Shown here in pieces: positions 1 to 5,965 of a DNA stretch of 7,401 bases. Both the position numbers and the translations under genes were made by a program. Position 1 is the stretch's first letter, and every line of letters starts with the position of its first letter. The stretch spans positions 1-7,401 of the forward strand of contig MHZD01000201.1 in assembly GCA_001828645.1 (NCBI GenBank), in the 5' to 3' direction. This DNA is from Planctomycetes bacterium RIFOXYC2_FULL_41_27. Lineage in GTDB: Bacteria; Planctomycetota; Brocadiia; Brocadiales; Brocadiaceae. The notes under the pieces were generated by a model that saw only the letters and a list, made by a program, of their open reading frames with translations, was not told the DNA's origin and ran no database searches.

Positions 1-399
1 TTTATGTCCCCATTTGTATATCGTATGCAAAACAACCCAAAGAGCCGTGTGATCCGTGAGGAGGTATTTGGGCCGCATGTAGCAATTATTCCCGTAAAAG
101 ATATTGACGAGGCAATAGAGGTGCATAATAATACGGACTACGGTCTTTCATGTGCAGTGATTACTGAGGACTTCCGGAAGGCAAGGAGGATACGGGATGA
201 TTGTGAATATGGTTTGGGTTATGTGAACCTGCCTACGATTGGCGCTGAGGTTCACTTACCATTTGGCGGTGTTAAAAAGAGTGGGACAGGATTGCCATCG
301 GCCAGCACCCTGATTGATGTGGTAACACACCGTACGGCGTGGACGGTCAATCATGCCATGGAAATCAAGATGGCCCAGGGACTGACGGTGAGGTTATAA
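1..399 (+). CDS. Aldehyde dehydrogenase, ALDH7-like, C-terminal fragment (5' end outside window)
   Basis: This is the last 132 codons of an NAD(P)-dependent aldehyde dehydrogenase. The frame is open from base 1, so the Met at base 4 is internal and not a start. Visible family marks are EEVFGP (codons about 20-25), whose Glu contacts the nicotinamide ribose in ALDHs, followed by the DIDEAIEVHNNTDYGLS segment and the C-terminal LPFGGVKKSGTG block. The tail (HRTAWTVNHAMEIKMAQGL) resembles the end of ALDH7-type enzymes (alpha-aminoadipic semialdehyde dehydrogenase/antiquitin), which finish with a similar TxxIN...LPLAQGI stretch. These enzymes are cytoplasmic and oxidise semialdehydes to acids. 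The catalytic Cys and general-base Glu lie upstream of the window, so substrate and activity cannot be judged. It ends 124 bp before the next gene and is probably not co-transcribed with it. Confidence 0.92.
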   Translation, partial: FMSPFVYRMQNNPKSRVIREEVFGPHVAIIPVKDIDEAIEVHNNTDYGLSCAVITEDFRKARRIRDDCEYGLGYVNLPTIGAEVHLPFGGVKKSGTGLPSASTLIDVVTHRTAWTVNHAMEIKMAQGLTVRL

Positions 400-419
400 G
401 TACTGCACAATGGGTACTT
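398..419 (+). terminator. Weak inverted repeat after the aldehyde dehydrogenase
   Basis: AAGTAC and GTACTT form a 6-bp stem around a 10-nt loop, overlapping the stop codon of the dehydrogenase gene. It is followed by a pyrimidine-rich but not pure-T tract (CTTTCAGCTTTC). It could act as a weak terminator or mRNA end. The stem is short and AT-rich, so chance is a real alternative. Confidence 0.2.
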
Positions 420-466
420 CTTTCAGCTTTCAACATGTAACCTTTAACTTATAACTACCCATTTTG

Positions 467-495
467 TTGCGGTTACACCGGACTTTGAATATTTA
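467..495 (+). promoter_or_regulatory. Possible sigma-70-like promoter for the VanZ/sulfatase pair
   Basis: TTGCGG (467-472) and TATTTA (490-495) are 17 bp apart and end 28 bp before the VanZ start codon. Both hexamers match the consensus poorly (first three bases each). The position in the only sizeable gap upstream of the pair is the main reason to list it. Confidence 0.18.
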
Positions 496-523
496 GTAAA
501 AATACTTAAACAATAATTGTATT

Positions 524-1084
524 ATGGCACTTTATATTGACCATAGCTTTATAAAAAAAGTCTCCCGGGAATGGCGATGGGGAATCGTTGCTATTTATAC
601 TTCGGCTCTCTATGTCTTTTTACCATTTGGACCGAGGTTCTGGAGGTTTGTGTTAGGTCAGTGGGGTGATAGTATTAATTACTTAGGATTATTTTTGGTA
701 TTTGTATTGGGTGGATATTTTTTACTTTATTTGATCTTTCAAAAACAGGTCAGAGAAATTTCTGTTTATTTTGCATTTATTTTAATATCCTTTTCCTGTC
801 TTGCCATACTGAAATACATGTGTTCTACAGGACCGGAACGATTTCACTTGCTCATGTATGGTATATTGGGTTGTATTATTTTTTGGGCCTTTAAAAACGA
901 CGTAAAGAAGACGAGGGTATATTTTTACACAACCATTCTGGTATTTTTACTGGGCACAACTGATGAGCTTATTCAAGGTCTTTTACCGATGCGGGTTTTT
1001 GATGTAAAGGATATCTTTATGAATTGCCTTTCCGGAGGAATGGGGGAACTATTTATCGCCTTTGTATTAAGACCGGATATTTAA
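524..1084 (+). CDS. VanZ-like family membrane protein
   Basis: A 186-residue polytopic inner-membrane protein with about six hydrophobic segments (roughly residues 19-34, 52-72, 80-97, 108-123, 131-146 and 165-182). The second half carries the VanZ-like pattern: PERFHLLMYGILG (about 104-116), then TDELIQ (146-151), PMR (155-157), D160/D163 and N167 with Gly-rich spacing. This order of acidic/Gln, Arg, Asp, Asn and Gly residues is characteristic of the family. VanZ is named for low-level teicoplanin resistance in enterococci, but the biochemical role of most members is unknown and resistance should not be inferred here. No clear Shine-Dalgarno sequence precedes the ATG. The stop lies 6 bp before the exported sulfatase-fold gene, which suggests co-transcription and a shared cell-envelope role. 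Confidence 0.85.
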   Translation: MALYIDHSFIKKVSREWRWGIVAIYTSALYVFLPFGPRFWRFVLGQWGDSINYLGLFLVFVLGGYFLLYLIFQKQVREISVYFAFILISFSCLAILKYMCSTGPERFHLLMYGILGCIIFWAFKNDVKKTRVYFYTTILVFLLGTTDELIQGLLPMRVFDVKDIFMNCLSGGMGELFIAFVLRPDI

Positions 1085-1090
1085 AATGAA

Positions 1091-2512
1091 ATGAGCGTAC
1101 TTCGACGATTAATCTTTGTGGTATATTCCCTCATGCCTCTCTTTGTTATTGGTACGAGTTCAGAAGCAAAGGAAGACCTCCCCAATATACTCCTTTTCAC
1201 AATTGACGCCTGCCGTCCAGACCACTTTGGTTGTTACGGTTACAATCGCAATACTACTCCGAATATTGATAAGATAGCCTCAGAAGGGGTGCTGTTTACC
1301 CATGCCTTCTCCCAATCAGCATGGACTACTCCAGGGATGATTTCCATATTTACATCTTTGTATCCACCAACCCATGGCGTTGATGCAAAGGACAGAACTC
1401 TAAGAGAGAATGTTTTGACCTTGCCCAAAGTTTTGAAGGGAAGTGGATATGTAGCGCCTGTGTTGCCAAAATTTGTCGATATTCCCAATTACTGGCATTT
1501 AGGTTTCGATGTGGTTGATAAAGAGCGGTTTCAGGCAGAAGAAGGAGAAGATTTACTGAAATTGTTAGAGGCATACAAAGACCAGAGATTTTTTATATGG
1601 TATCACTATCATGGGGTGCATTTGCCGTATAATCCCAAAAATCCTTACGATAAAATTTTCCAGGAGGATATTTTTAGTGGTATATCTGCTGATACCGAAG
1701 CTGTTTCTGTGGTAAAAAAGAAAAGCGTCATCAAAAACAATTCCATTAATTTCGATAACACAGACAGAAAGATCATTGTTGCGCTGTACGATGGACAGTT
1801 GAGACAGTTGGATGACTACATGGGGCAACTTACGGAAAAGATGAAGAAATGGGGCATATTGGACAACACGGTAATCATTATAACTTCCGATCATGGAGAA
1901 GAATTGTTTGAGCATGGCTTTATTGGTCATGCATCCACATCATTGAATGCGAAATTGTATGATGAGATTATTCACATACCATTGATCATCCGGTGGCCAA
2001 AAAAAGTTAAACACAGGGTCGTAGACGCCCTGGTGCAACAAATAGAAGTTATGCCAACGATCCTGGATATATTAGGTCTGCCCATCCCTGAAGGTTTACA
2101 CGGATATTCCTTATCAACATTAATGCGGGGAAAATCTGTTGATAATTTAAAATTTACGCCTGGACGTTTTGAGCAGGGGGTAGTCTTTTGTGAAACGATT
2201 TTGGGTGGGTATCAGAGTACAAAAGAGATGGAGGAAATCAAACTCCGATGTGTCAGGACGAAAGAGTGGAAGCTCATTTATACCAACACGCCCACGAGTA
2301 ATATGAGCAGCGGAGGCTTAGGCGATGGTAAATATGAATTGTATAATCTCAGTAACGACCCTAAGGAAGAGAAGAATATTTTTGAAAACCATCCTAAGAT
2401 AGCAAAGGAGTTGAAGAAAAAGCTCTTCCAGTGGATTGAAACCACTACGTCTACGTCAAAAGAATGTAGTTCTCAGCCTAATGCAGGAATTAATCTGCTT
2501 CAACAGAGATGA
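1091..2512 (+). CDS. Exported sulfatase-fold (alkaline phosphatase superfamily) hydrolase/transferase with Thr at the formylglycine position
   Basis: A 473-residue protein with a basic, hydrophobic N-terminus (1-22) and a plausible signal-peptidase site after SSEA (26), so probably periplasmic or surface-exposed. PNILLFTIDACRPDHFGCYG (31-50) is the sulfatase-family opening, with metal ligand D39. TSDHGEELFEHG (265-276) supplies the D267/H268 metal ligands, and HYHGVHLPY (172-180) fits the substrate-side His motif. The active-site block reads AWTTPGMISIFTSLYPPTHG (77-96). The Cys-x-Pro-x-Arg of formylglycine sulfatases is replaced by Thr79-Thr-Pro81-Gly-Met83, so neither Cys nor the following Arg is present. 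Many sulfatase-annotated proteins share a Thr/Ser here, and related transferases (LtaS, EptA types) use Thr as nucleophile. A phosphoester or phosphotransfer reaction is therefore as likely as sulfate ester cleavage. The start follows the VanZ stop by 6 bp without a strong ribosome site, consistent with coupled translation. Confidence 0.88.
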   Translation: MSVLRRLIFVVYSLMPLFVIGTSSEAKEDLPNILLFTIDACRPDHFGCYGYNRNTTPNIDKIASEGVLFTHAFSQSAWTTPGMISIFTSLYPPTHGVDAKDRTLRENVLTLPKVLKGSGYVAPVLPKFVDIPNYWHLGFDVVDKERFQAEEGEDLLKLLEAYKDQRFFIWYHYHGVHLPYNPKNPYDKIFQEDIFSGISADTEAVSVVKKKSVIKNNSINFDNTDRKIIVALYDGQLRQLDDYMGQLTEKMKKWGILDNTVIIITSDHGEELFEHGFIGHASTSLNAKLYDEIIHIPLIIRWPKKVKHRVVDALVQQIEVMPTILDILGLPIPEGLHGYSLSTLMRGKSVDNLKFTPGRFEQGVVFCETILGGYQSTKEMEEIKLRCVRTKEWKLIYTNTPTSNMSSGGLGDGKYELYNLSNDPKEEKNIFENHPKIAKELKKKLFQWIETTTSTSKECSSQPNAGINLLQQR

Positions 2513-2537
2513 GAAAAAACGGAGGAAAATAATTAGG

Positions 2538-3458
2538 TTAAATTGTGAAGTCGTTTTTAAATACAATATCTATTGCTTGTTCAAAGTTACTCACTTCAAT
2601 TATTTTTACGTTCTCAGGGACACGGATGCTGCATGAAGAACCTTTTGGGATAACGATCCTGTCTATAAAATGTAATTCCCTTAAAACCGTCTCAATCTTG
2701 CTATCCAGGAATTTTACATGAACTACATTTCCCTGCTCGTCTAAACCACCTGTTATCGCCATGTCTTCTGTGATTGGTGACTTCATAAGCATTGAGTAAT
2801 AACAGAGTGCAGCCGCAAGTCCTGTATCGGTTAGGTTGCACCCTTGGATTATCTCAGGCATATTTTTTTCAAGATAAAATATTCTACGATCAATTGCCTG
2901 CGGTACGGTGATATCGATGTGTTGGGCCTGGATATATTGATTTACAATCTTTGTGCAGTTTGAAGTAATCTCTGGAGGCAAATTACTTGTAAAGTTCGAC
3001 ATGATATCTTCAGTGCATAAACATTTCAAATAGGCAGAGAAGCTAATCCTGGAGTTATACGTAAGGAGTATTCTGACCGCACCTATTTTGGCCCTTGGTT
3101 TATATGAAGGATTGGCAAGCTTGTTATCGAGCAATAAATCCAGGATACTGTCTTCCCAAATCTTTCTTTCATGGACAGGCGATTCATTAATGTAGCTTTT
3201 GATATGCTCTCTGAGATCATTCCTTTTCTCGATGTTTAGATGACCAGGTACCTTGCTTAGGGCATATTGGATGGCAGTTAATACCTCCGATATGGTTGAA
3301 TTATTTAAGCCAAAGTCATCTTTTTCCAATTCTGTACACACAAATTCATTGGGGCAAATCTTGCAATATTCGATTCCCTTATCGCACTTGTGAAGGATTT
3401 CATCTACAAATTTAATATAATTATCAATTTCTAAGTGTTGTCGCGGAGTAAAGTTCAT
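2538..3458 (-). CDS. Protein with degenerate Lon-type (S16) protease domain and N-terminal Cys cluster
   Basis: A 306-residue protein without a signal peptide or AAA+ ATPase module. Residues about 208-300 align almost without gaps to the proteolytic domain of Lon: NLTDTGLAAAL corresponds to DGPSAGIAM, PITEDMAITGGLDEQGNVV to PVRADVAMTGEITLRGQVL, and LDSKIETV to LKEKLLAA. By this alignment the catalytic Ser679 of E. coli Lon becomes D211, while catalytic Lys722 is kept as K254. The 43-residue spacing is identical. Ordinary Ser/Lys proteolysis is therefore unlikely, and a scaffold or binding role is inferred, as for the Lon-like domain of RadA. The N-terminal half is not recognised. It is probably mostly helical and has a C25-x6-C32-x2-C35-x5-C41 cluster that could bind metal. 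The gene stands alone, converging on the sulfatase gene (25-bp gap) and divergent from the small-ORF run. The ribosome site is weak. Confidence 0.75.
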   Translation of the reverse strand: MNFTPRQHLEIDNYIKFVDEILHKCDKGIEYCKICPNEFVCTELEKDDFGLNNSTISEVLTAIQYALSKVPGHLNIEKRNDLREHIKSYINESPVHERKIWEDSILDLLLDNKLANPSYKPRAKIGAVRILLTYNSRISFSAYLKCLCTEDIMSNFTSNLPPEITSNCTKIVNQYIQAQHIDITVPQAIDRRIFYLEKNMPEIIQGCNLTDTGLAAALCYYSMLMKSPITEDMAITGGLDEQGNVVHVKFLDSKIETVLRELHFIDRIVIPKGSSCSIRVPENVKIIEVSNFEQAIDIVFKNDFTI

Positions 3459-3628
3459 AGAATTTCCGGATTTGCATTCAGAAATAAACCCTAAATTTTC
3501 TCAATAAAAAGCCGATAATGATAGTAGTTTTAAAAAAGGCAAAAAACTAGTGGTAAAAATCGCAAACTGTGTCAATTTTATAGTAAAATCTTAATCATGG
3601 AAACATATTTTTACTAATTATTATTGTT
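3459..3628. promoter_or_regulatory. AT-rich divergent intergenic region, probable promoters for both sides
   Basis: This 170-bp spacer separates the - strand Lon-like gene from the + strand run of small ORFs, so it should hold start signals for both. It is strongly AT-rich. Near-consensus -10 hexamers on the + strand are TATAGT (3579-3584) and TAAAAT (3584-3589), but neither has a convincing -35 at 16-18 bp. I see no long inverted repeat, riboswitch-like structure or clear operator in it. Confidence 0.35.
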
Positions 3629-3805
3629 ATGAAAAACGAAAATACTACGAATCCACAGGCATATACTTGTACCAATGTCCTAAATAAAAAACTTCAGGAG
3701 TTTGAAACATGGATAAAAAACATGAATTATAGCTTGTTTCTCGAATATGCCCATTCAAATGAATATCATAAACGAAAACAATTATATCTTCAGACAAAAA
3801 ATTAA
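3629..3805 (+). CDS. Small hypothetical protein (58 aa)
   Basis: An ATG-started frame of 58 codons ending in TAA at 3803-3805. The product is charged and Asn/Lys-rich (starts MKNENTTNPQAYTCTNVLNK, ends KRKQLYLQTKN), with no membrane segment or recognisable motif. No Shine-Dalgarno sequence precedes the ATG, and the upstream leader is nearly all A/T. It is listed because it fills the gap between the divergent spacer and the Cys-rich ORF, and because a good AGGAG ribosome site overlaps its stop codon, as expected of an operon junction. A competing start at 3747 for the downstream frame would overlap it in another frame. I do not recognise a family, and coding status is uncertain. Confidence 0.4.
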   Translation: MKNENTTNPQAYTCTNVLNKKLQEFETWIKNMNYSLFLEYAHSNEYHKRKQLYLQTKN

Positions 3806-3821
3806 GGAGAAAAAGACCATC

Positions 3822-3980
3822 GTGAAAAAACACTTTAAAAATGATTGCTCAAATTGTCTTGAATACCCTTATGAATGTGACGACTGTTGTAACGAAGTAA
3901 AGGCATCAATAAATCAAAAGACTCGTCATCATGGGAAAAAAGAGCCCTATAGGAGCAAATGCGTAATAAATAACAATTAG
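3822..3980 (+). CDS. Small Cys-rich protein, possible metal-binding (52 aa, GTG start)
   Basis: A 52-residue basic protein with a tight cysteine cluster, CSNCLEYPYECDDCC (C9, C12, C19, C22, C23), plus C47 near the C-terminus. The C-x2-C-x6-C-x2-C spacing suggests a small zinc- or Fe-S-binding knuckle, but I do not recognise a family. I chose the GTG at 3822 because AGGAG (3805-3809) lies 12 nt upstream, just after the stop of the 58-residue ORF. An in-frame ATG at 3747 would give 77 residues, but it lacks a ribosome site and would overlap the upstream ORF by 59 bp. It is followed after 52 bp by the zinc-ribbon gene, so the two Cys-rich proteins are probably on one transcript. Function is unknown. 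Confidence 0.5.
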   Translation: MKKHFKNDCSNCLEYPYECDDCCNEVKASINQKTRHHGKKEPYRSKCVINNN

Positions 3981-4020
3981 CTATGGCTTAAAAATCCTGT
4001 CAACAAATTTATTCAAAGGT

Positions 4021-4027
4021 GGGGAGG
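4021..4027 (+). promoter_or_regulatory. Strong Shine-Dalgarno site of the zinc-ribbon gene
   Basis: GGGGAGG lies 5 nt before the ATG at 4033. It is the clearest ribosome-binding site in the window and fixes the start of the 80-residue protein. Through coupling it probably also drives translation of the downstream MBL-fold gene. Confidence 0.75.
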
Positions 4028-4032
4028 TAGTT

Positions 4033-4275
4033 ATGGTTGTTGAAGAAGACATGAAACAAAGTGGATTTGTATGTCCTCATTGCAGCGGAAATAGCTTCGT
4101 CCTTATCGGTCTGCAAAGGCAAAGCGGACTATTCAAAGATCATGAATTATGGTGCTGTAAGAGTTGCCATAGTACCTTTGCAAGAGAGACTATAGAAGTA
4201 AAGAAAACAGTGGAAGATGAGACTTTTAATAAAAGAGCCCTTCCCTATTACTGCAGGGTTAAATTTGCTGGCTAA
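4033..4275 (+). CDS. Small zinc-ribbon protein (80 aa)
   Basis: An 80-residue protein with two cysteine knuckles: CPHC (C14, C17) and CCKSC (C41/C42, C45), about 24 residues apart. This is the layout of a zinc ribbon or rubredoxin-like fold. A further C74 sits near the C-terminus. The hydrophobic/aromatic residues between the knuckles (SFVLIGLQ, HELWCC) fit the beta-hairpin of such folds. Zinc ribbons serve in nucleic-acid or protein binding, and nothing here says which. The start is set by GGGGAGG 5 nt upstream. The stop overlaps the next start as TAATG (one shared base), so this protein and the MBL hydrolase are almost certainly translated together and may act together. No named family is recognised. 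Confidence 0.8.
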   Translation: MVVEEDMKQSGFVCPHCSGNSFVLIGLQRQSGLFKDHELWCCKSCHSTFARETIEVKKTVEDETFNKRALPYYCRVKFAG

Positions 4276-4910
4276 TGAAATTGCCTGAGATAATTTTCGA
4301 GATGCTGACGGTTGGTCCTTTAGCAGTAAATTGCTACATTGTTGGTTCTAAAAAGGATAACACGGCTATAGTTATTGATGCCGGCGGCAATCCGGAAGAA
4401 ATCCTGAACATCATAAAAAAACACAACCTTACCTTACAATTCATTATAAATACCCACGCTCATTTCGACCATGTAGGGGGAGTGAGACCTCTGCAGGATT
4501 TGACAGGCGCAAAGTTCTTGCTTCATCGGGAAGACATTCCACTTCTTAATTATTTGAATGATCAAACAGATGCCTTTGGACTATCACCCATTCCCGTACC
4601 CCGGGTCGATAGGGCACTTGCAGATGGCGAGGAAATTTTTATCGGGAACGAGGCTATACGCATTATACATACACCAGGACATTCTCCCGGCAGTATATGT
4701 TTCCTCATCAATGAAGTAGTATTTGTTGGGGATACACTCTTTGCCGGTTCGATTGGAAGGACAGACCTCTATGGTGGTTCTTACACCAAACTAATTAGCT
4801 CGATAAAAACTCGCTTGTTTACCTTAGAAGGCCATGTAATAGTCTATCCGGGGCATGGTACATTTACCACTATCGGTGAGGAAAGACAACATAACCCTTT
4901 TTTTGATTAA
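4275..4910 (+). CDS. Metallo-beta-lactamase-fold hydrolase (glyoxalase II/YcbL type)
   Basis: A 211-residue cytoplasmic hydrolase that keeps the full dinuclear metal site: HAHFDH (H61, H63, D65, H66), H136 in TPGHSPGS, D153 in FVGDTLF, and H194 in YPGHGT. The GRTDL segment (161-165) and the ending GTFTTIGEERQHNPFF (195-210) are typical of short hydroxyacylglutathione-hydrolase-like proteins of the YcbL kind. Length of about 210 is normal for that group, which lacks the C-terminal helical glutathione-binding domain of true GloB. The substrate is likely a thioester such as S-lactoylglutathione or another small thiol ester, but the subfamily is broad, so this is inference. It begins on the last base of the zinc-ribbon stop codon, and its end overlaps the convergent ABC ATPase gene by 4 bp. 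Confidence 0.92.
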   Translation: MKLPEIIFEMLTVGPLAVNCYIVGSKKDNTAIVIDAGGNPEEILNIIKKHNLTLQFIINTHAHFDHVGGVRPLQDLTGAKFLLHREDIPLLNYLNDQTDAFGLSPIPVPRVDRALADGEEIFIGNEAIRIIHTPGHSPGSICFLINEVVFVGDTLFAGSIGRTDLYGGSYTKLISSIKTRLFTLEGHVIVYPGHGTFTTIGEERQHNPFFD

Positions 4911-4915
4911 AAAAA
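4898..4915. terminator. T7-GATT-A7 inverted repeat at the convergent gene ends
   Basis: Seven T, GATT, then seven A form a symmetric AT-only stem-loop exactly over the two overlapping stop codons. Read from either strand it ends in a homopolymer tract, so it could help bidirectional transcript ending. With no GC pairs the hairpin is weak, and this is a tentative call. Confidence 0.25.
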
Positions 4916-5935
4916 TAGTATATCCATTTTTCTGATGGAGAACTTTATAAACTTACCTATATCATGCCTCGTTTGATCTTGTAATTTGAATTCAATGCCT
5001 GAAGTTGAGACACGATACTTATACCCTCCCGCGACAAAGTCCCGGTTGATTATCGTACCATAACAATGGCCGCTATCATCAATTACTGCTTGATGAGGCC
5101 TAAAAAAGAGATAGGCATTTTTCCCCTCTCGACCTTTTGTGTTACACACTAATTCGCCCCACGGTGTCAATACCTTGTCTTTTCCGATTATTTTTACCTG
5201 CATAATATTTGCTTCTCCAACGAAATTGGCTACAAAAAGCGATGTTGGAGATGAGTAAATTTCTTCAGGGATGCCTATCTGTTCCAGTATTCCGTTATTA
5301 ATAACCGCTATCTTGTCAGCCAAAAGAAAGGCATCGTCCTGGTCATGGGTTACATAAACAGTTGTAATCTGTGTCTCTTGTTGGATGCGTCTGATTTCTT
5401 GCCGAATATCCTCGCGCAGTTTTACATCGATGTTCGATAACGGTTCATCCATAAGTAACAACCTGGGTTCTGTAACAATTGCCCGTGCTATAGCAATCAA
5501 CTGCTGTTGTCCGCCCGAAAGTCTTGTAGGGTATTCTCTGGCATAATTTTGCATATTGATTTTATTTAAGACGGTCTCAATCTTTTTCCGTCTTTCAGCC
5601 CTTATAAGGTCATTTGCCTTTAATCCAAATTCAATATTTTCGTATACCGTCATGTGTGGCCAGAGAGCCAGGTCTTGAAATACCATTCCGATATGCCGCT
5701 GTTTTTGAGAAATCACTACTTTTCGCCCACAACTTGCAAGTGCGCCTTCTATCCAAATCTCCCCATCGTCTGCGGTTTCAAGACCGGCAATCATCCTCAG
5801 GGTCGTTGTTTTGCCGCATCCGGAAGGACCTAATAAAGCCAGGAGTTGCCCCTTCTCTGCACAGAAAGAAATACTACGTACGACCTCTCTTCTGTTAAAG
5901 TTCTTGATTAATTGTTTTACTTCAAGGGCGTTCAT
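4907..5935 (-). CDS. ABC transporter ATP-binding protein, FbpC/PotA-like (ferric iron-type importer)
   Basis: The ATPase of a binding-protein-dependent importer. Counting from the upstream ATG at 5980 (357 residues), it has Walker A GPSGCGKTT (51-59), Q-loop Q102, signature LSGGQ (154-158), Walker B LLLMDEP (174-180, catalytic E179), D-loop SNID (182-185) and switch H212. A C-terminal TOBE-type regulatory domain follows (about 255-357, with FRPHQAV at 293-299). FQDLALWPHMTV is common in ferric-iron and related ATPases. The start is set at the internal ATG at 5935 (residue 16, 342 aa product), because MNALEVKQL is a normal N-terminus and the first codons of the longer form lie inside a palindromic element. 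Neither start has a clear ribosome site. One oddity is Leu161 in QQQLIAIA, where the family nearly always has Arg. It lies downstream of the fused permease gene and is probably co-transcribed. Iron, thiamine or another small ligand remains possible. Confidence 0.9.
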   Translation of the reverse strand: MNALEVKQLIKNFNRREVVRSISFCAEKGQLLALLGPSGCGKTTTLRMIAGLETADDGEIWIEGALASCGRKVVISQKQRHIGMVFQDLALWPHMTVYENIEFGLKANDLIRAERRKKIETVLNKINMQNYAREYPTRLSGGQQQLIAIARAIVTEPRLLLMDEPLSNIDVKLREDIRQEIRRIQQETQITTVYVTHDQDDAFLLADKIAVINNGILEQIGIPEEIYSSPTSLFVANFVGEANIMQVKIIGKDKVLTPWGELVCNTKGREGKNAYLFFRPHQAVIDDSGHCYGTIINRDFVAGGYKYRVSTSGIEFKLQDQTRHDIGKFIKFSIRKMDILFF

Positions 5936-5965
5936 GATAAATTTACATTCAGGAATTTCAATCTG

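Noticed and set aside
524..1084. Glycopeptide (teicoplanin) resistance from the VanZ-like protein
   Set aside because: VanZ-like domains are widespread outside resistance clusters, and no vanHAX/RS genes are present here.
1240..1930. Three - strand open frames (74-121 codons) inside the sulfatase gene
   Set aside because: They lie wholly opposite a well-supported CDS with clear family motifs and encode nothing recognisable.
2520..2536. A GGAGG ribosome-site-like sequence just after the sulfatase stop codon, with an open + strand frame to 2636
   Set aside because: No ATG or GTG at proper spacing opens a credible gene. The frame runs antisense to the Lon-like CDS and its product shows no family features, so it is probably chance or a relic.
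3747..3821. An ATG at 3747 giving a 77-aa version of the Cys-rich protein
   Set aside because: There is no ribosome site and it overlaps the 58-aa ORF in another frame. The GTG at 3822 has AGGAG upstream and retains all cysteines.
3645..3833. A 62-codon - strand frame opposite the small ORFs
   Set aside because: It overlaps the + strand run, lacks a ribosome site, and its product is not recognisable. It is most likely a shadow of the + strand frames.
4923..4938. Small hairpin TCCAT/ATGGA just beyond the MBL stop
   Set aside because: It has a 5-bp stem within the ATPase coding end and no following T tract, so it is likely chance.
5614..5898. A 94-codon + strand frame inside the ABC ATPase gene
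   Set aside because: It is antisense to the Walker A/Q-loop region of a confident gene and shows no independent evidence of coding.
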